NCBI GenBank assembly: GCA_023459755.1
Contig: JAEWSS010000071.1
Coordinates: 1-9,276, forward strand
Direction of reading: 5' to 3'
DNA length: 9,276 nucleotides
From: Verrucomicrobiota bacterium
Lineage (GTDB): Bacteria > Verrucomicrobiota > Lentisphaeria > Victivallales > Victivallaceae
The notes under the pieces are model-generated. The model was not told where the DNA came from, did not search any database, and saw nothing but the letters and a program-made list of their open reading frames with translations. Shown one piece after another: positions 1 to 6,023 of the stretch. Every line of letters begins with the position of its first letter. Within the stretch, counting starts at the first letter, position 1. Position numbers and translations under genes: made by a program.

Positions 1-801
1 GTCCATCTCATAAAGCCCGCGCGCAAAGTAGGCGGCGGTGCGCGGCAGCACCACATGGTCGCCGGCATATTTCAACCGCTCCTGATTGAATGCGGCCAGC
101 GCCTCAAGTTCGTCGCCGAATCCGCCGACGGGTTTCTTATCCGGCCTGGCGGCGGCGATCAGCCGGAGCCGGTCTGAATCCATGCCGCGAAAATCAATGG
201 CCAGCGGAGCGGAAACCCCGAGGATCGGCCCGGCGTCCACATTGCTGCTGTCGGCCGCGAGCGGCTCGGTGACCATCACGCTGCTGCGCAGCGAAGTCAG
301 TCCGGCAAGTATCGCCCGCTCCACCGGAACGGTGTTAAGCCCGACCAGAATCCGGCGGCCGGCCGCGTCCGTCACGGTAAGGTCGCCGGGATGAACGTTC
401 AGACAGGGAAACGCCTCGGTAATGTCGCAAAGCGGAACAAATCCGGCAAAAATGCCGAAATCAAGTTCAAAATCCACCAGCTTGGACAGCAGAAGCTCCG
501 TCCATTCGCGGCGAATCCTCCGACAGTTTTCATTGGCCAGCGACACCCGCTTCTCGCCGTTCGCGTTGTAAAAATCGCGGATCGAACACTCCACCAGCGG
601 AATCCGGTAAAGATGCGCCAGCTCGCGGGTGCGGCTTTTTTCCGGATTGTCGGTGACAATTGCCGCAATATCATATTCCGGCGCGCGGCCGTCGGCGGAG
701 AGCTTCAACAGGACTTCGGCGTTGCTGCCGGAGCCGGACATGAAAATCGCGGCGCGCGGCACGGCGTGTCCGGGACGCCGGACGAAAAATTTCCGGTTCA
801 A
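1..801 (-). CDS. PurN-like formyltransferase-fold protein (3' end outside window)
   Basis: Reads open from a TTG at 799-801 to the left edge (267 codons visible, no stop). The fold looks like the formyltransferase family that uses 10-formyltetrahydrofolate, as PurN does in purine synthesis. Seen: a nucleotide-binding style start IFMSGSGSN (residues 19-27), then IAAIVTDNP (about 46-54), FGIFAGFVP (about 115-123), the NVHPGDL motif (135-141) and VDAGPIL (188-194). By comparison with PurN, the catalytic Asn-His-Asp set would be N135, H137 and D189, all present. The TTG start is chosen because AGAAAGG lies 7 bases upstream and an in-frame TAG sits just before it; the first in-frame ATG (residue 21) lies inside the conserved GSGSN loop and is too late. 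Oddities: about 15 extra N-terminal residues, and NVHPGDL plus a GLNTVPVERAILAG segment in place of the classical PurN HPSLLP region, so this may be a side branch with another formyl acceptor. Confident in the fold, unsure of the substrate. Confidence 0.78.
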   Translation of the reverse strand, partial: MNRKFFVRRPGHAVPRAAIFMSGSGSNAEVLLKLSADGRAPEYDIAAIVTDNPEKSRTRELAHLYRIPLVECSIRDFYNANGEKRVSLANENCRRIRREWTELLLSKLVDFELDFGIFAGFVPLCDITEAFPCLNVHPGDLTVTDAAGRRILVGLNTVPVERAILAGLTSLRSSVMVTEPLAADSSNVDAGPILGVSAPLAIDFRGMDSDRLRLIAAARPDKKPVGGFGDELEALAAFNQERLKYAGDHVVLPRTAAYFARGLYEMD

Positions 802-808
802 TTCAGAG

Positions 809-815
809 CCTTTCT
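809..815 (-). promoter_or_regulatory. Shine-Dalgarno fixing the TTG start of the formyltransferase gene
   Basis: On the minus strand AGAAAGG precedes TTG (801-799) with a 7-base spacer. It is a near-perfect ribosome binding site. No ATG or GTG in frame lies at a suitable distance, so it decides the start codon. Confidence 0.7.
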
Positions 816-838
816 ATTTACTTGCGATTGAAGCAAAT

Positions 839-866
839 AATATACATCTCAAATGTTTTTTTTCAA
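839..866 (-). promoter_or_regulatory. Candidate sigma-70 promoter for the formyltransferase gene
   Basis: On the minus strand TTGAAA (866-861) is followed after 16 bases by TATATT (844-839). This would start transcription near 832, giving a leader of about 30 bases that includes the ribosome binding site. The region is very AT-rich, so chance matches are likely and this is only a candidate. Confidence 0.35.
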
Positions 867-901
867 ATTTTACGGCTTCAGACCTTTTTTTTTCAAAAAA
901 A
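841..901. other. AT-rich divergent intergenic region with homopolymer tracts
   Basis: The space between the two divergent genes (802-995) holds a run of eight T (856-863), a run of nine T (885-893), one C and then seven A (895-901). Such tracts usually bend DNA and favour promoter activity. No convincing -35/-10 pair for the rightward gene was found; the best try is TTGCGG (915-920) with TATTGT (937-942), which is weak. No small gene is seen here. Confidence 0.5.
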
Positions 902-995
902 CACGCTCCGCTGCTTGCGGGAGGCACAAAACGGTTTATTGTAATATGGTGAAACAATAAGAAAAATGCAAATTTATCTATAAGAGGGTCGGATC

Positions 996-1559
996 ATGAA
1001 AAAAATTTTGTTGCTGTCGGTTGCGCTGATCGGAGTCGCCGCCGGATTGTTCGCCGGATTCTGGGACTGGTCAACGCCGTATCAGGGGCCGGACAAGGAC
1101 GTTATCACACTGGTCATTACCGGCAACTACCGCAAACCGCGCGCAATGGCCGAATTGATTCAGGCCGAAAACAACCAGCCGTTCATCCTTCTCCCCTATC
1201 AGGGCGCCAAGGGTATATTCTTCTGTCCCCGCGGACCGAACGCCCAGGCGCTGGAAATTCAGGCCGACCAGTTCGCCCAGTTCGTTGTGTTCCTGAATCC
1301 CAAACGGATCATCATCCTCGGCGACGACCGCTATGTCCCGATCGAATACCGCCAGCTGCTTGAGTACAACGGCTTCTCGCCGGTCACTTTCTCCGGCAAC
1401 TGGGACAAGGTCGCCAATGACGTCGCCCAGCTGCTCCGGCTTCAGCGTCTGCCCGACAACTTCCGCCGCGTGGTCAAAGAAACCACCGGCAATCACATCC
1501 CCGGCCAGGGACGTGACATGCAGGATGTCGGCACCGTCATCGCCATTGACAACAAGTAA
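996..1559 (+). CDS. Small exported protein, resembles a single cell-wall-binding repeat 2 unit
   Basis: 187 residues; not recognised as a named family. The start is set by AGAGGG (983-988), 7 bases before ATG. Residues 1-20 (MKKILLLSVALIGVAAGLFA) look like a Sec signal peptide or an N-terminal membrane anchor, so the rest should be periplasmic or extracellular. The mature part has two alpha/beta-like blocks: ITLVITGNYRKPRAMAELI then PFILLPY (37-68), and FVVFLNPKRIIILGDDRYVP (96-115) followed by LLEYNGFSPVTFSGNWDKVA (121-140). By eye this order (strand, helix, ILL strand, RIIILGD strand, then a G-N-W-D-K-V-A segment) resembles one CWB2 repeat, where VYIIGG...AVS...ISG.DRYETA is usual. This is inference, not a family match. 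The permease gene starts 17 bases downstream, so the two are probably one operon. It could instead be an accessory lipid- or envelope-binding protein for that transporter. Confidence 0.6.
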   Translation: MKKILLLSVALIGVAAGLFAGFWDWSTPYQGPDKDVITLVITGNYRKPRAMAELIQAENNQPFILLPYQGAKGIFFCPRGPNAQALEIQADQFAQFVVFLNPKRIIILGDDRYVPIEYRQLLEYNGFSPVTFSGNWDKVANDVAQLLRLQRLPDNFRRVVKETTGNHIPGQGRDMQDVGTVIAIDNK

Positions 1560-1576
1560 CCGGACGCCGACGCCAC

Positions 1577-2452
1577 ATGTGGAATCTGCTGAAAATCGCC
1601 GGAAATACTTTCCGTGAATCACTCCGCGAACCGGTATACAGCCTGCTGTTGATCTGCGGCCTGTTCCTGATCGCGCATTATCCGTCCATCTCCCTCTTCG
1701 TGTTCAACGAGCAACTGAAGATGGTGGTTGACTCTTCAATGGCCACCAGTTTGCTGTTCGGGCTGTTCGCGGCGGTGCTTTCCAGCAGTCACACCGTGGC
1801 GCAGGAAATGCGCAACGGAACCGTGCTGCTGCTGCTCTCCAAACCGGTTCACCGCTGGAGCTTCATTCTGGCGAAAATAATCGGCATCTCCGCGGCGGTT
1901 GTTCTGTTCATGTTCATTCTGAACTGTGCCACGGTGGCTTCGGTATACATTGCGGTCGATCAGTTCCGCACCGACGATCTCACCTACTATATGCTGCTCG
2001 GCATCGTGGTGGTGTCCGCTGTTTTCGGAATGTTGTTCAACTTCTTCAAGGGCAGCAGTTTTTCGGCGGTGATGGTAATCTCGCTCGGTCTGCTGCTGCC
2101 GCTGTTCGCGGCACTGTGCTACTTCACCAAGGAAACGCCGGCGCTGTCGATGCCCGACCTGTTCAAGGCGTTGATCCTGCTGTTCGGCGCGGTCACGGCG
2201 ATGGCGACGCTCTCGGTGGCGTTCGCGGTCAGGCTGGACATGGTGGCGAACCTCTGCGTCTGCACGGTGATTTTCTTCCTCGGCATGGTGTCGAGCTTCC
2301 TGTTCCAGCGCGAAACCGGATCGGCGGTGCTGGAAGCGATTCTCGGCGGACTTTACGCAATTTTCCCCAACTGGCAGTTCTTCTGGCTGGCCGACGCGAT
2401 CGCGGTGGAACGCCCGATCCCGACAAGCTATGTGATAAAGGCTTATATTTAG
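1577..2452 (+). CDS. ABC-2 type transporter permease, cut short by an in-frame amber codon
   Basis: 291 residues up to TAG at 2450-2452. The family forms the membrane channel of ABC exporters; the ATPase partner is not in this window. Seen: the start MWNLLKIAGNTFRES typical of these permeases, hydrophobic segments at about 19-35, 56-75, 96-122, 138-157, 162-183, 196-218 and 224-243, and the characteristic cytosolic motif after the second helix, AQEMRNGTVLLLLSKPVHRW (75-94), which in related permeases reads like E..GTl.lLLskP..R. The reading frame continues without a further stop for 26 codons beyond the TAG and encodes another helix and a basic tail (see next entry), so the natural product was probably 317 residues plus one for the amber position. 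The gene follows the small exported protein by 17 bases and has no good Shine-Dalgarno of its own, suggesting translational coupling. It may be a recent pseudogene, a truncated but working permease, or carry a sequencing error. Confidence 0.8.
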   Translation: MWNLLKIAGNTFRESLREPVYSLLLICGLFLIAHYPSISLFVFNEQLKMVVDSSMATSLLFGLFAAVLSSSHTVAQEMRNGTVLLLLSKPVHRWSFILAKIIGISAAVVLFMFILNCATVASVYIAVDQFRTDDLTYYMLLGIVVVSAVFGMLFNFFKGSSFSAVMVISLGLLLPLFAALCYFTKETPALSMPDLFKALILLFGAVTAMATLSVAFAVRLDMVANLCVCTVIFFLGMVSSFLFQRETGSAVLEAILGGLYAIFPNWQFFWLADAIAVERPIPTSYVIKAYI

Positions 2453-2533
2453 GTTTTCTGCTATATCGGCCTCTGCTCGCTTTGGGCGGTAACGCTGTTC
2501 CAGAAGCGCGAAGTTGCCCGCGACTCCCGCTGA
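2453..2533 (+). pseudogene. C-terminal remnant of the ABC-2 permease, downstream of the amber codon
   Basis: In the same frame as the permease, 26 codons follow the TAG and end with TGA (2531-2533). They read VFCYIGLCSLWAVTLF then QKREVARDSR: one hydrophobic membrane helix followed by a charged tail containing QKREV. Many ABC-2 permeases end in exactly this way (a last helix followed by F.rRe). The remnant is in frame and undecayed, so the stop arose recently, is an error in the sequence, or is read through. A single base change from TGG or CAG would create TAG; which residue was ancestral cannot be told from this window. Confidence 0.65.
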
Positions 2534-2550
2534 TTGAACATCTGGGGGGC

Positions 2551-2723
2551 GGCGCTAAAAACTGCGATGTCTGGTGAACTGAATTAAAGACCCGGCGGAC
2601 GAAAACGGCAAACTGAATTAAAGACCCGGCGGCTCGGAAACGGCGAGGTCGGGTGAAATGAGTTAAAGACCCGGCCGCGCTAAAAACGGCGAGGTCGGGA
2701 AAACTGAATCAAAGACCCGGCGG
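2551..2723 (+). repeat. Array of four imperfect direct repeats between permease and symporter genes
   Basis: A core of TTAAAGACCCGG recurs at 2584-2595, 2618-2629, 2663-2674 and (as TCAAAGACCCGG) 2709-2720. The longer unit is roughly GCGCTAAAAACGGCGAGGTC, then GGGAAAACTGAAT, then the core and CGG. Starts are 34, 45 and 46 bases apart; the 34-base step lacks about 11 bases (the GAGGTCGGG part), so the second unit carries a deletion. The third core and the following arm can pair as GACCCGGCCG with CGGCGAGGTC (8 of 10 pairs) around a CGCTAAAAA loop, so a unit may form a hairpin. No open frame runs through the array. It fills nearly all of the gap 2534-2775, and no other gene is seen there. Confidence 0.8.
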
Positions 2724-2750
2724 CAGAAGTCTCCGACTTCAAAACCGCCG
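2718..2750 (+). promoter_or_regulatory. Two-part hairpin in the leader of the symporter gene
   Basis: An outer stem CGGCGG (2718-2723) with CCGCCG (2745-2750) encloses an inner stem GAAGTC (2726-2731) with GACTTC (2735-2740) around a TCC loop. Both stems are perfect, six pairs each, separated by a CA/AAAA internal loop. It overlaps the end of the last repeat and lies 25 bases before the symporter ATG. There is no T run after it, so it is not an ordinary intrinsic terminator. A role in mRNA stability or translation control is possible but only inferred. Confidence 0.5.
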
Positions 2751-2775
2751 CGGCAACATGGAGATAGTCTGAAAA

Positions 2776-5061
2776 ATGAATATGGGCTGGCTTTCCGGCG
2801 GATTCCGAATGATCGACATCGCGGTCATCCTGATTTACCTTGCGCTGTCACTGATTCTCGGAATGCTCGGCAGCCGCCTGCTCGGACTCTCCGGCAACAA
2901 GGAAGAAGACTACTTTCTGGCCGGCCGCAAAATGCCCGGCTGGCTGAACGGATTGTCCAACGCCGCCACCGCGCTTAATTCGGACGTTGCGCCGTTATAC
3001 TGCGGAGTGGCGCTGGCCGCCGGACTTTCCGGTGCATGGTTCTATCTCTCGCGTTTCGGCTTCGGCATGCTGATCATCTCGCTGTTGTTCGCGGCGAAAT
3101 GGCGGCAGATGCGCATTCGCACCGGTCCTGAGTTTTTCTCGCTGCGCTACGGTCACGGCAGCAAGGCGGCGCGGGTATACTCGTCGATTTACACGGTACT
3201 GCTGGGCATGATTCCCTGGATCGGCGCCGGCATCGTCGGCATGGACAAAGTCGCCGGGCCGATCTTCAACTACAACAATATCTGGATCACGGTTGCGGTC
3301 ATTCTGCCGCTGCTCACCATTTATGTCTGGAGCGCCGGGTTCGGCGGCGTTCTGATCACCGACGGCATGCAGGGCGTCGTCATCATGATCGGCAACCTGG
3401 TGCTGGTGGTGGCGGTTCTGACGGCGTTCGGCGGACCGTCCGGAATGGGAAAGGCGCTGAAAGACGCTTATAACGGGCGCGACGTCCTGGAGTTAAAGAC
3501 GCTTTCCGCCGCGCCGGGATTCTTTGAGCTGCGGCAGCCCGACGGGTCGATAATACAGCTGGCGATTTATCCGGAATACCACAGCGGCTACTTCAACAAC
3601 GTGCGGAACGCGGAGAAGATGAAATTTACGCCGGTCTATACCGACAAAAACAAAAATACCGTGACGCCGGAACCGGCGACCGTCTCCGCCGCGGGCGGAT
3701 TTGTGGTTGAGGAAACCATTTACGCGCCAACCGCGCCGCGTCCGGCGTTTTTCTGCGGCGGCGGACCAAAAAATCTTGAGCCGGACGAAAACGGCGGAAT
3801 CGCCGCCGAACTGGACGGCGATATTATTTTAAGTCGTGACACCGGCGCAGTCAACAATTGGATCGTAAAAATGACCTCAACCGCGGAAAACGCCGCGGAA
3901 AATTACGGATCGGCGCTTTCCAGTTCATTGCCGGTTCCCGGCAATGCGATACTCGGACCGCTGGGAGTGATCTGCTGGCTGCTGATCTCAGTGGTTGGCG
4001 TAGGCGGCGGCGTGGCGTCGGACGGGCAGCGCTATTTCTCCTGTAAAAACAACTACGAGGCGGCAAAAGTCGGACTGTGGGGCAACGTGGCGCTGTTCGG
4101 CATGCTGCTTCTGCTGATGCTGCCGGTACTGGGCATGCTGGCGCGTTATCCGGAAACGCATTTCATCGCCAGCGGCGGACTGCGGGAAAACATCTACGGC
4201 CGCATGCTGATCGAATTTCTGCCGGAAGGCGCGGTCGGCATCACGGTGGCGGCCATGCTGGCCAGCGTTATGAGCACGGTGTCAAGCCATTTGAACTACG
4301 GAAGCCAGACGCTGTTGAATGACGTCTACCGCCCGTTGCTGGGTGAGCCGAAAGCCGGACGCGAAGTCTGGGTGGGGCGGCTGCTGATGCTGGTAATCGT
4401 CGGGCTGTCGGTATTGGTCACGGTCAACACCGAGTCACTGATGGGGATAACAACGATTGTTGTCGGTCTGTTCGGGTCGTCCGCCACCTTCGGGTGGGCG
4501 CAATGGTGGTGGTGGCGGGTCAACCTCAAAGGCTGGCTGGCGTCGATTTTGACCGGACCGATTTTTTATTTTCTGTTCAGCAAACTGCTGCCGCTGATCC
4601 CGGCCTGGGCCGCGGCGATGCGCGACAACGGAGAGACGATGGCGATAATTCAGGCCTTGATCTCAATGGCGCTCAGTATGCTGTGCTGGCTGATCGTGAC
4701 GCTGGCCACCAAACCGGAGGACATGGCGCAGCTGAAGGAGTTTTATCTGAGGGCGCATCCGGCCGGACTGTGGGGACCGGTTCGCGCCGAACTGATCGCC
4801 GAAGGGAAATTGAAGGACGAAGAACCTCCGGCGCAGCTGATTCCGGGCTTCTTGATTGCGATTGTCGGTTTTGCAATGATGGCGGCCGGAACCTTGGCCA
4901 TTGCCACGTTATTTATTGGAAACTACACGGAAGTAGCGATTTACACACTAATAACGGTGGTGGTCGGCCTGATCTTCAAGCGGCTGTTCCGCTGGCATCT
5001 GCAACGGTTGGGAGCCGATGTCGATTTCTACGGCAATCCGGAATCCGCCGAAAATCACTGA
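2776..5061 (+). CDS. Sodium:solute symporter (SSS family) with a large hydrophilic insert
   Basis: 761 residues, longer than the usual 450-600 for the family. It should import an unknown solute (sugar, organic acid or similar) with sodium across the inner membrane. Seen: first helix IDIAVILIYLALSLILGM (13-30), EEDYFLAGRKMPGW (about 39-52), WFYLSRFGFGMLI (88-100), RTGPEFFSLRYG (115-126), SAGFGGVLITDGMQGVV (about 189-205), ASDGQRYFS (about 414-422), and MLASVMSTVSSHLN (494-507). From memory of vSGLT, S500 and T501 line up with the sodium-site serine pair. Residues about 224-390 form a polar, strand-rich insert with few hydrophobic stretches. WAQWWWWRVN (about 575-584) and FYLRAHPAGLWGPV (about 656-669) are features of large SSS proteins. 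ATG at 2776 follows a distant GGAG (2760-2763); ATG at 2809 (residue 12), right before the first helix, is a fair alternative. The stop lies 12 bases from the convergent AraC gene, with no terminator between. No clear promoter is seen upstream. Confidence 0.88.
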   Translation: MNMGWLSGGFRMIDIAVILIYLALSLILGMLGSRLLGLSGNKEEDYFLAGRKMPGWLNGLSNAATALNSDVAPLYCGVALAAGLSGAWFYLSRFGFGMLIISLLFAAKWRQMRIRTGPEFFSLRYGHGSKAARVYSSIYTVLLGMIPWIGAGIVGMDKVAGPIFNYNNIWITVAVILPLLTIYVWSAGFGGVLITDGMQGVVIMIGNLVLVVAVLTAFGGPSGMGKALKDAYNGRDVLELKTLSAAPGFFELRQPDGSIIQLAIYPEYHSGYFNNVRNAEKMKFTPVYTDKNKNTVTPEPATVSAAGGFVVEETIYAPTAPRPAFFCGGGPKNLEPDENGGIAAELDGDIILSRDTGAVNNWIVKMTSTAENAAENYGSALSSSLPVPGNAILGPLGVICWLLISVVGVGGGVASDGQRYFSCKNNYEAAKVGLWGNVALFGMLLLLMLPVLGMLARYPETHFIASGGLRENIYGRMLIEFLPEGAVGITVAAMLASVMSTVSSHLNYGSQTLLNDVYRPLLGEPKAGREVWVGRLLMLVIVGLSVLVTVNTESLMGITTIVVGLFGSSATFGWAQWWWWRVNLKGWLASILTGPIFYFLFSKLLPLIPAWAAAMRDNGETMAIIQALISMALSMLCWLIVTLATKPEDMAQLKEFYLRAHPAGLWGPVRAELIAEGKLKDEEPPAQLIPGFLIAIVGFAMMAAGTLAIATLFIGNYTEVAIYTLITVVVGLIFKRLFRWHLQRLGADVDFYGNPESAENH

Positions 5062-5073
5062 TTCGCAAAAAGA

Positions 5074-5925
5074 TCAATGGACATTTTTCCGGTATGCCAA
5101 CGGTGTGATTCCGACTTTTTCCCGAAACCGGCGGCAAAAACAGGCGGCATCATAGAATCCGCAGACAATGGTTATCTCTTTCACCGTCATTCTGGTGTTG
5201 CGCAGCAGGTCGCAGGCGCGGTTCAACCTGGCCTCCTGCAGAAAAGCGGTGGGCGTTTTTCCGGTTTCCCGCTTGAACATCCGCTCAAAATACTGTTTTG
5301 AATATCCGGAGCATTTCAGCATATCCTCCAAACTGGGAAGCAATCCCCCGGAGGAATAGGCGGTGTCAAACAGCCGGCGAATTCGCCGCCGCAATTCGCC
5401 GCCGGCATCCGGTTCGCTGTCCGAAAGCCACTCGCCCAATACGGCGATGAACTCATACGAAGCCAACAGCATGTCCCACCGCGAACGAAACGTTCGGGAG
5501 CGGCAGCGATTGAATAAACGCAGTGACGCGGTTTCCATTCGCGACCCGGACGGCACCGTCAGCACCGAACCGTATTTTTCCACCAGACCGGCGCCGATCT
5601 TTGCAACGCTGGAGCCGATAAGCTGAAAATAATAAAACTCCCACCCGTCCGACCACGGCGGCAAAAAATAACAGTGACGATCCGGCAGCGCCGCCAGCAT
5701 CACCTGACCCGGCAGCACCTTTGAAACCGTTCCATTGCGCTCGATCGCGCCTTCTCCGGCAAGAGTATACTGCCAGATCAGCCGCGGTTCCGGACCGCGC
5801 TCCATTCCGTTCCAGCGATACGACCCGGAAACCGCGCATTCTTCGCCTGCCGCCACAATCGACAACGGTGGAAACCCCTCTTCCAGTGTATCGCTGAAAG
5901 AATAATACTTTATATACTGTTTCAT
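5074..5925 (-). CDS. AraC/XylS-family transcriptional regulator
   Basis: 283 residues. The C-terminal DNA-binding domain is clear: first helix-turn-helix LEDMLKCSGYSKQYFERMFK (199-218), then the linker with GKTPTAFLQEARLNRACDLL (about 222-241), and the second helix-turn-helix MTVKEITIVCGFYDAACFCR (246-265) ending in VGITPLAYRK, the family's usual G.sP..yR close. Residues 1-170 look like a cupin-type sensing domain (for example GEGAIERNGTVSKVLPGQVM, about 57-76), whose ligand is unknown but often a sugar. The second helix has T and V where many members have A, a modest departure. The gene is divergent from the pseudopilin gene across 98 bases and convergent with the symporter at 12 bases. It probably controls the pseudopilin gene and perhaps itself; control of the symporter is only suggested by proximity. 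The ribosome site is weak (AGAAG, 9 bases before ATG). Confidence 0.9.
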   Translation of the reverse strand: MKQYIKYYSFSDTLEEGFPPLSIVAAGEECAVSGSYRWNGMERGPEPRLIWQYTLAGEGAIERNGTVSKVLPGQVMLAALPDRHCYFLPPWSDGWEFYYFQLIGSSVAKIGAGLVEKYGSVLTVPSGSRMETASLRLFNRCRSRTFRSRWDMLLASYEFIAVLGEWLSDSEPDAGGELRRRIRRLFDTAYSSGGLLPSLEDMLKCSGYSKQYFERMFKRETGKTPTAFLQEARLNRACDLLRNTRMTVKEITIVCGFYDAACFCRRFREKVGITPLAYRKNVH

Positions 5926-5950
5926 ACAATCAATCTTCTGTTATATAATA

Positions 5951-5979
5951 TTGACGCGGTTTATTATCAACGATATACT
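5951..5979 (+). promoter_or_regulatory. Strong sigma-70-type promoter of the pseudopilin gene
   Basis: TTGACG (5951-5956) and TATACT (5974-5979) are separated by exactly 17 bases; each box matches the consensus at five of six positions. Transcription would start near 5986, leaving a leader of about 38 bases that contains GGAG (6014-6017), 6 bases before the ATG. Confidence 0.7.
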
Positions 5980-5990
5980 ATATTCTATCG
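5971..5990. promoter_or_regulatory. Inverted repeat over the -10 region, possible operator
   Basis: CGATA (5971-5975) and TATCG (5986-5990) form a perfect inverted repeat with a 10-base AT-rich centre. It covers the rightward -10 box and likely start site. A protein bound here would block the pseudopilin promoter. AraC-type proteins more often bind direct repeats, so the binder is not certain and the match could be chance in AT-rich DNA. Confidence 0.35.
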
Positions 5991-6005
5991 AATATAAAAA
6001 TACAA
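5977..6005 (-). promoter_or_regulatory. Candidate promoter of the AraC-family gene, overlapping the rightward promoter
   Basis: On the minus strand TTGTAT (6005-6000) and TATAGT (5982-5977) are 17 bases apart, predicting a start near 5970 and a leader of about 45 bases. Its -10 box overlaps the -10 box of the rightward promoter. A second candidate is TTGATA (5970-5965) with TATATA (5947-5942), also 17 apart, but it would leave only about 10 bases of leader and exclude the weak ribosome site. Confidence 0.4.
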
Positions 6006-6023
6006 TTATACCCGGAGAAAAAA

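Noticed and set aside
391..831. Plus-strand open frame of 146 codons opposite the formyltransferase gene
   Set aside because: It is antisense to a gene with clear family motifs, has a low-complexity composition and no ribosome site; a shadow of GC-rich codon use.
904..924. Minus-strand terminator-like hairpin (CTCCCGC...GCGGAG) followed by T residues
   Set aside because: The stem needs a bulge, is short, and no leftward gene ends there; it lies between two divergent genes.
1071..1622. Minus-strand open frame of 183 codons over the small exported protein gene
   Set aside because: The plus-strand frame has a signal peptide, a good ribosome site and operon spacing; the minus frame shows no recognisable motif and runs into the permease start.
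2450..2452. Genome-wide amber reassignment or pyrrolysine use
   Set aside because: TAG ends the pseudopilin gene (6792-6794) shortly before a strong terminator and also ends MetH at its expected length, so TAG acts as a stop here.
2116..2577. Plus-strand frame of 153 codons overlapping the permease end, considered as a frameshift continuation
   Set aside because: Its product is Gly/Arg/Pro-rich with no family signal. The permease's own frame continues with a proper helix past the amber codon, so a nonsense change fits better than a frameshift.
2551..2723. CRISPR array
   Set aside because: Repeats are degenerate along their whole length, the would-be spacers are themselves repeated, and there are no cas genes.
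2724..2755. GACTTCAAA near the hairpin, similar to the anticodon loop of tRNA-Sec
   Set aside because: The flanking bases cannot form an anticodon stem, and no T-arm (GGTTCGA) or acceptor stem is present; it is part of the simple hairpin.
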